From Zygnema cylindricum (taxonomy: Eukaryota > Streptophyta > Zygnematophyceae > Zygnematales > Zygnemataceae), in the NCBI GenBank assembly GCA_037447655.1, contig JBBHKE010003331.1, positions 1 through 20,529 of the forward strand: a DNA stretch of 20,529 bases, written 5' to 3'. This document shows, piece by piece, positions 18,142 to 20,529 of this stretch. Each line of letters starts with the position of its first letter. The stretch's first letter is position 1. The position numbers and the translations under genes are program-made. Under the pieces are notes generated by a model that was given only the letters and a program-made list of their open reading frames with translations, had not been told where the DNA came from and made no database searches.

Positions 18142-18593
18142 CACCGCGAAACGTAATTAGCGTTATTAACGCTAATTGTGTCACCAAAAATTTTGACCCA
18201 AAAACCTAAATTTTTCTTTACATTATTTAAGGTACTCTTTGAATTAGCGTTAACAACTCTAGTATAGTGTCATTTTTCACAGTGTGGCTTACGTACAAAA
18301 TTGTACCGTATTACCAAATAAAAGTACAAAAAATGATTTAATACATGCCGTTATGTTGTAACTGCATTTTCACAAACCGCGTAGTGCAAACGTCATAATG
18401 ACGTGAAATTGTACGTTTGTGAGATTCTGTATCTGTACCTAAAAGATACTCAAAGCGGATAATTATTACAGACAGAAACCCAAATTAGAGTTATTGTTAA
18501 ACTAGAGTAAAACATTTTTTTCAATAAACGAAAAAATATAAATTGAAATGGATTACAGTAAAGATTTATTTACAATAATTACGATTCGCGGTG
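18142..18593. mobile_element. MITE-like element with TA target duplication, copy 2
   Basis: The termini CACCGCGAAACGTAATTA and the complement of CACCGCGAATCGTAATTA form an 18-bp inverted repeat with one mismatch, flanked by TA on both sides (18140-18141 and 18594-18595). Its right subterminal AACCCAAATTAGAGTTATTG is almost the complement of the left subterminal of copy 1 (CAATAACTCTAATTTGGGTT), so the two are one family, inserted in opposite orientation. It is 452 bp, with no coding capacity. A sub-palindrome, TTAGCG-TTATTAA-CGCTAA, lies near the left end. Confidence 0.82.
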
Positions 18594-18902
18594 TAATAAA
18601 TGTTTAACGCTAAAACAATGAGCGTGGTAATTTTGTTCTTTTTCAATTACGGGCGCGTACAGTTAGTCGCGAGAAATCGAGTTTCATTTAACTTTTATTT
18701 TCGTAAACGCCGGTAGGTTAACGGTTAATAATTTTGGAGCATAACACAACCCGGTCAAGCGTCGATTACTCAGATTTTGAAAAAGAAAACGGTCGCTTTC
18801 GGTTATGTAAAATTTTGACTTTTACCACATTTGCCTTAGGCGTGTTCTCTATTATGTATCCCAATAAACATGCGGAGACCTCTATTTACGTCTATTTCTA
18901 GT

Positions 18903-18934
18903 GTTTACTGGCACGGCGTGTCGTGTCAGTGAAC
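18903..18934. repeat. Inverted repeat, 13-bp arms
   Basis: GTTTACTGGCACG (18903-18915) pairs with CGTGTCAGTGAAC (18922-18934), with two mismatches around a six-base loop. Function unknown. Confidence 0.7.
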
Positions 18935-19298
18935 ATCGTTTCTCAATTATGATTGGCGTCACGTGAGCTAATTTTCATATTCTTAAAATCTAAAAATACT
19001 CTTCTAACTCAAAATTTGTACATAATATTTTTACGAGCAGAGGTGGTTAATGATTCGTACGAAAATTTTGCAACCAACATTTAATTTTGAAATTGAAAAA
19101 ATCAAAATTTTAAAACACAATGGCAAAATGGCGCCGCAAACTTTGAAGGTTAGCGGATGTCAAAAGGAGTGTGCGAGGATATTTCGGTCTGCATACACAG
19201 TGGCGGAAGGCACATGGCGTGTACGACGTGTTCGTTTCTCATTGCCTATTCGTGGTATTTTTTTTTTCTTTTAACTTGTACCAATGGTACGCGACCAC

Positions 19299-19337
19299 TG
19301 TGAAGAAACTCTCCTCGTCGAGGAGATTCTCTTCACA
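19299..19337. repeat. Inverted repeat, 19-bp arms with one-base spacer
   Basis: TGTGAAGAAACTCTCCTCG (19299-19317) and CGAGGAGATTCTCTTCACA (19319-19337) are complementary with two mismatches around a single T. It would form a long hairpin or cruciform. No T run follows, and there is no neighbouring gene for it to terminate. Confidence 0.85.
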
Positions 19338-19560
19338 CAAGACGATGTGCCCGATTGCTTCACGAATCTAAAAAAGTGAAATGTAGAAATTAGTGATTTT
19401 TTAGGTATTTTCTAGGTCTTGCATTAAAGAAAAAAAAAGAGATAAATAAATCAGGTTGCCTGACTTGTTCTTCTCTCTCTCTCAAGTCCCTATACTGTCG
19501 TAGTCACTGAAGACTTAAGAAAGAGAGTGGTAGCCATGGCTTAGGAAGAGGAAGGTAGGT

Positions 19561-20404
19561 AGACAAGAGAGAATAAAAATGGCAAAGTCAATCTTGCACA
19601 AAAAGGTGAGTCCTGTAAGACTAGAACCTTTTACCGGCAGAGCCAGACGTAGCCATCCACTCTAACCAATAAGTCATAAAAGATCCTTGAAGTATATAAG
19701 GTTTGATAATTACTTAAAGGGTAACAGTGTACCATAAGTCATTTAACTGGTTATAAAGACGTAGTGCAAAATAAAACTAGTTGTACAGTATCCAGATCAA
19801 ACCAGACGTACCTGACGTTTGTTTCAACATCGGACATTAAAAGCATGTCTACATCGATCGGTTCGTATGTCAACCGACATCTCGAAATGACCATTTTGGC
19901 GGTTTACGGATATAACGTCCCCAGATGACGCGTGGCAAACTCTCATTGCTTTGATGAATTCACGGAGCACACCAAAACGAGGAAAGGAGTGATAGACGTT
20001 TCCAGTTCAACCACAAAGTACACCTGCCGTACAAAAAGTACCACGACTTGTGTACCTTTCAGTACCGTATAGTGTTATGATTGGATAAGTGTAAAAGGGA
20101 CAAAATATATATAAGCACCACAATACACCACAATACACAGCGGAAAGCTCCAAGGATCTTCCCGTAGCAACATCACGAGCACACAGCAATGACAAACAAG
20201 GTTGCGCTTTATTACTCGGGAGAGGATTACAAAATTCAACATTCGCTGCGAAGGTCTACTCAAAGAGTGTCCTACTGACTAGGCCTACTTCACTATTTAA
20301 AATACTAGGTGGTAGTCAACCTAGTACTGTACGACTGTACACGCGGACCTTCACGGTCAACCGAGACAAATCTCACAATATCCTTCTATAACAATACCGT
20401 TCTA
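19561..20404. other. Unassigned non-coding region
   Basis: No gene is recognised. A TATA-like ATATATATAAGC (20104-20115) precedes a repeated CACCACAATA. On the minus strand an AATAAA (about 20205-20212) and a TTTTAAATAG box (about 20295-20305) could belong to an LTR fragment, but I see no PBS, PPT or matching partner. Confidence 0.35.
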
Positions 20405-20520
20405 TCTACATTCCGCGGCGTTGCTATACTGCTAAGCTGCGTTGCTCTGCTGCGCTACTATGCTGCTACGCTACTAAGTAGTTACGCCACTAAGTTGCTA
20501 CGCTGCTATGTTGCGCTGAT
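20405..20520. repeat. Degenerate short tandem repeat (TGCTACGCTACTA type)
   Basis: Roughly 8-9-bp units of GCTA(C/T)GCT, GCTGCG and CTACTAAG recur irregularly up to the window end. It is low complexity and non-coding. Confidence 0.7.
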
Positions 20521-20529
20521 CTGGAATCG

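Larger units (their letters stand above)
18596..19560. other. Non-coding spacer with two strong inverted repeats
   Basis: No gene is supported; open frames at 19050-19274 and 19171-19371 lack recognisable motifs. Two hairpins stand out and are listed separately. A short CT microsatellite (about 19473-19484) lies near the right end. Confidence 0.45.

Noticed and set aside
20074-20529. Possible LTR starting TGTTATG at 20074
   Set aside because: No PBS, PPT or partner LTR is in view, and the tail is low-complexity; not enough to call.

Overview
The window is a transposon-dense, AT-rich stretch of a large eukaryotic genome. I see no ordinary host gene that I can support. Two unrelated LTR retrotransposons both carry the primer binding site TGGTATCAGAGC, complementary to the 3' end of plant initiator tRNA-Met. 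Together with a Helitron, a BED-type hAT transposon and CpG-rich LTRs, this points to a plant (land plant or close relative). I cannot resolve the lineage.

Layout: (1) 1-8739 is a Ty3/gypsy element on the minus strand. It has a complete 5' LTR (7774-8739), PBS (7760-7771), a long leader, a decayed gag-protease-RT-RNase H-integrase (6998 down to 1985), PPT (1937-1950) and a partial 3' LTR (1-269 plus 1826-1936). The 3' LTR is split by a 1556-bp insert with exact Helitron termini (270-1825): 5' TC, 3' hairpin plus CTAG, inserted between A and T. The intact LTR supplies the empty site. The Helitron is filled mostly by a minisatellite, and one repeat unit is itself interrupted by a 537-bp TA-flanked inverted-repeat element (1006-1542). 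This is a readable three-level nest. (2) 8740-10744 is non-coding, with short tandem repeats and a strong hairpin. (3) 10745-17327 is a dead hAT transposase gene: BED-finger exon 1 (10745-11165), a GT-AG intron, and exon 2. A Ty1/copia LTR, PBS and start of gag, running into a TA microsatellite, sit inside the intron. The block from the end of that LTR to the middle of exon 2 occurs twice (11843-13642 and 15221-16978). The 1245 bp of exon 2 in the two copies appear identical by eye. Between them lie copia RT/RNase H, a PPT and most of a second, diverged LTR. The layout looks like a duplication made by template switching through another copia copy. (4) 17328-20529 is non-coding, with a second member of the TA-flanked element family (18142-18593), two strong inverted repeats and a low-complexity tail.

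None of the coding regions is intact. The gypsy element has about a dozen stops and frameshifts plus loss of the integrase catalytic Glu. The hAT gene has stops in both exons. The copia fragment has two in-frame stops. The region is best read as a record of nested insertion and recombination. Its notable parts are the minisatellite Helitron, the MITE family it exposes, and the copia/hAT mosaic.
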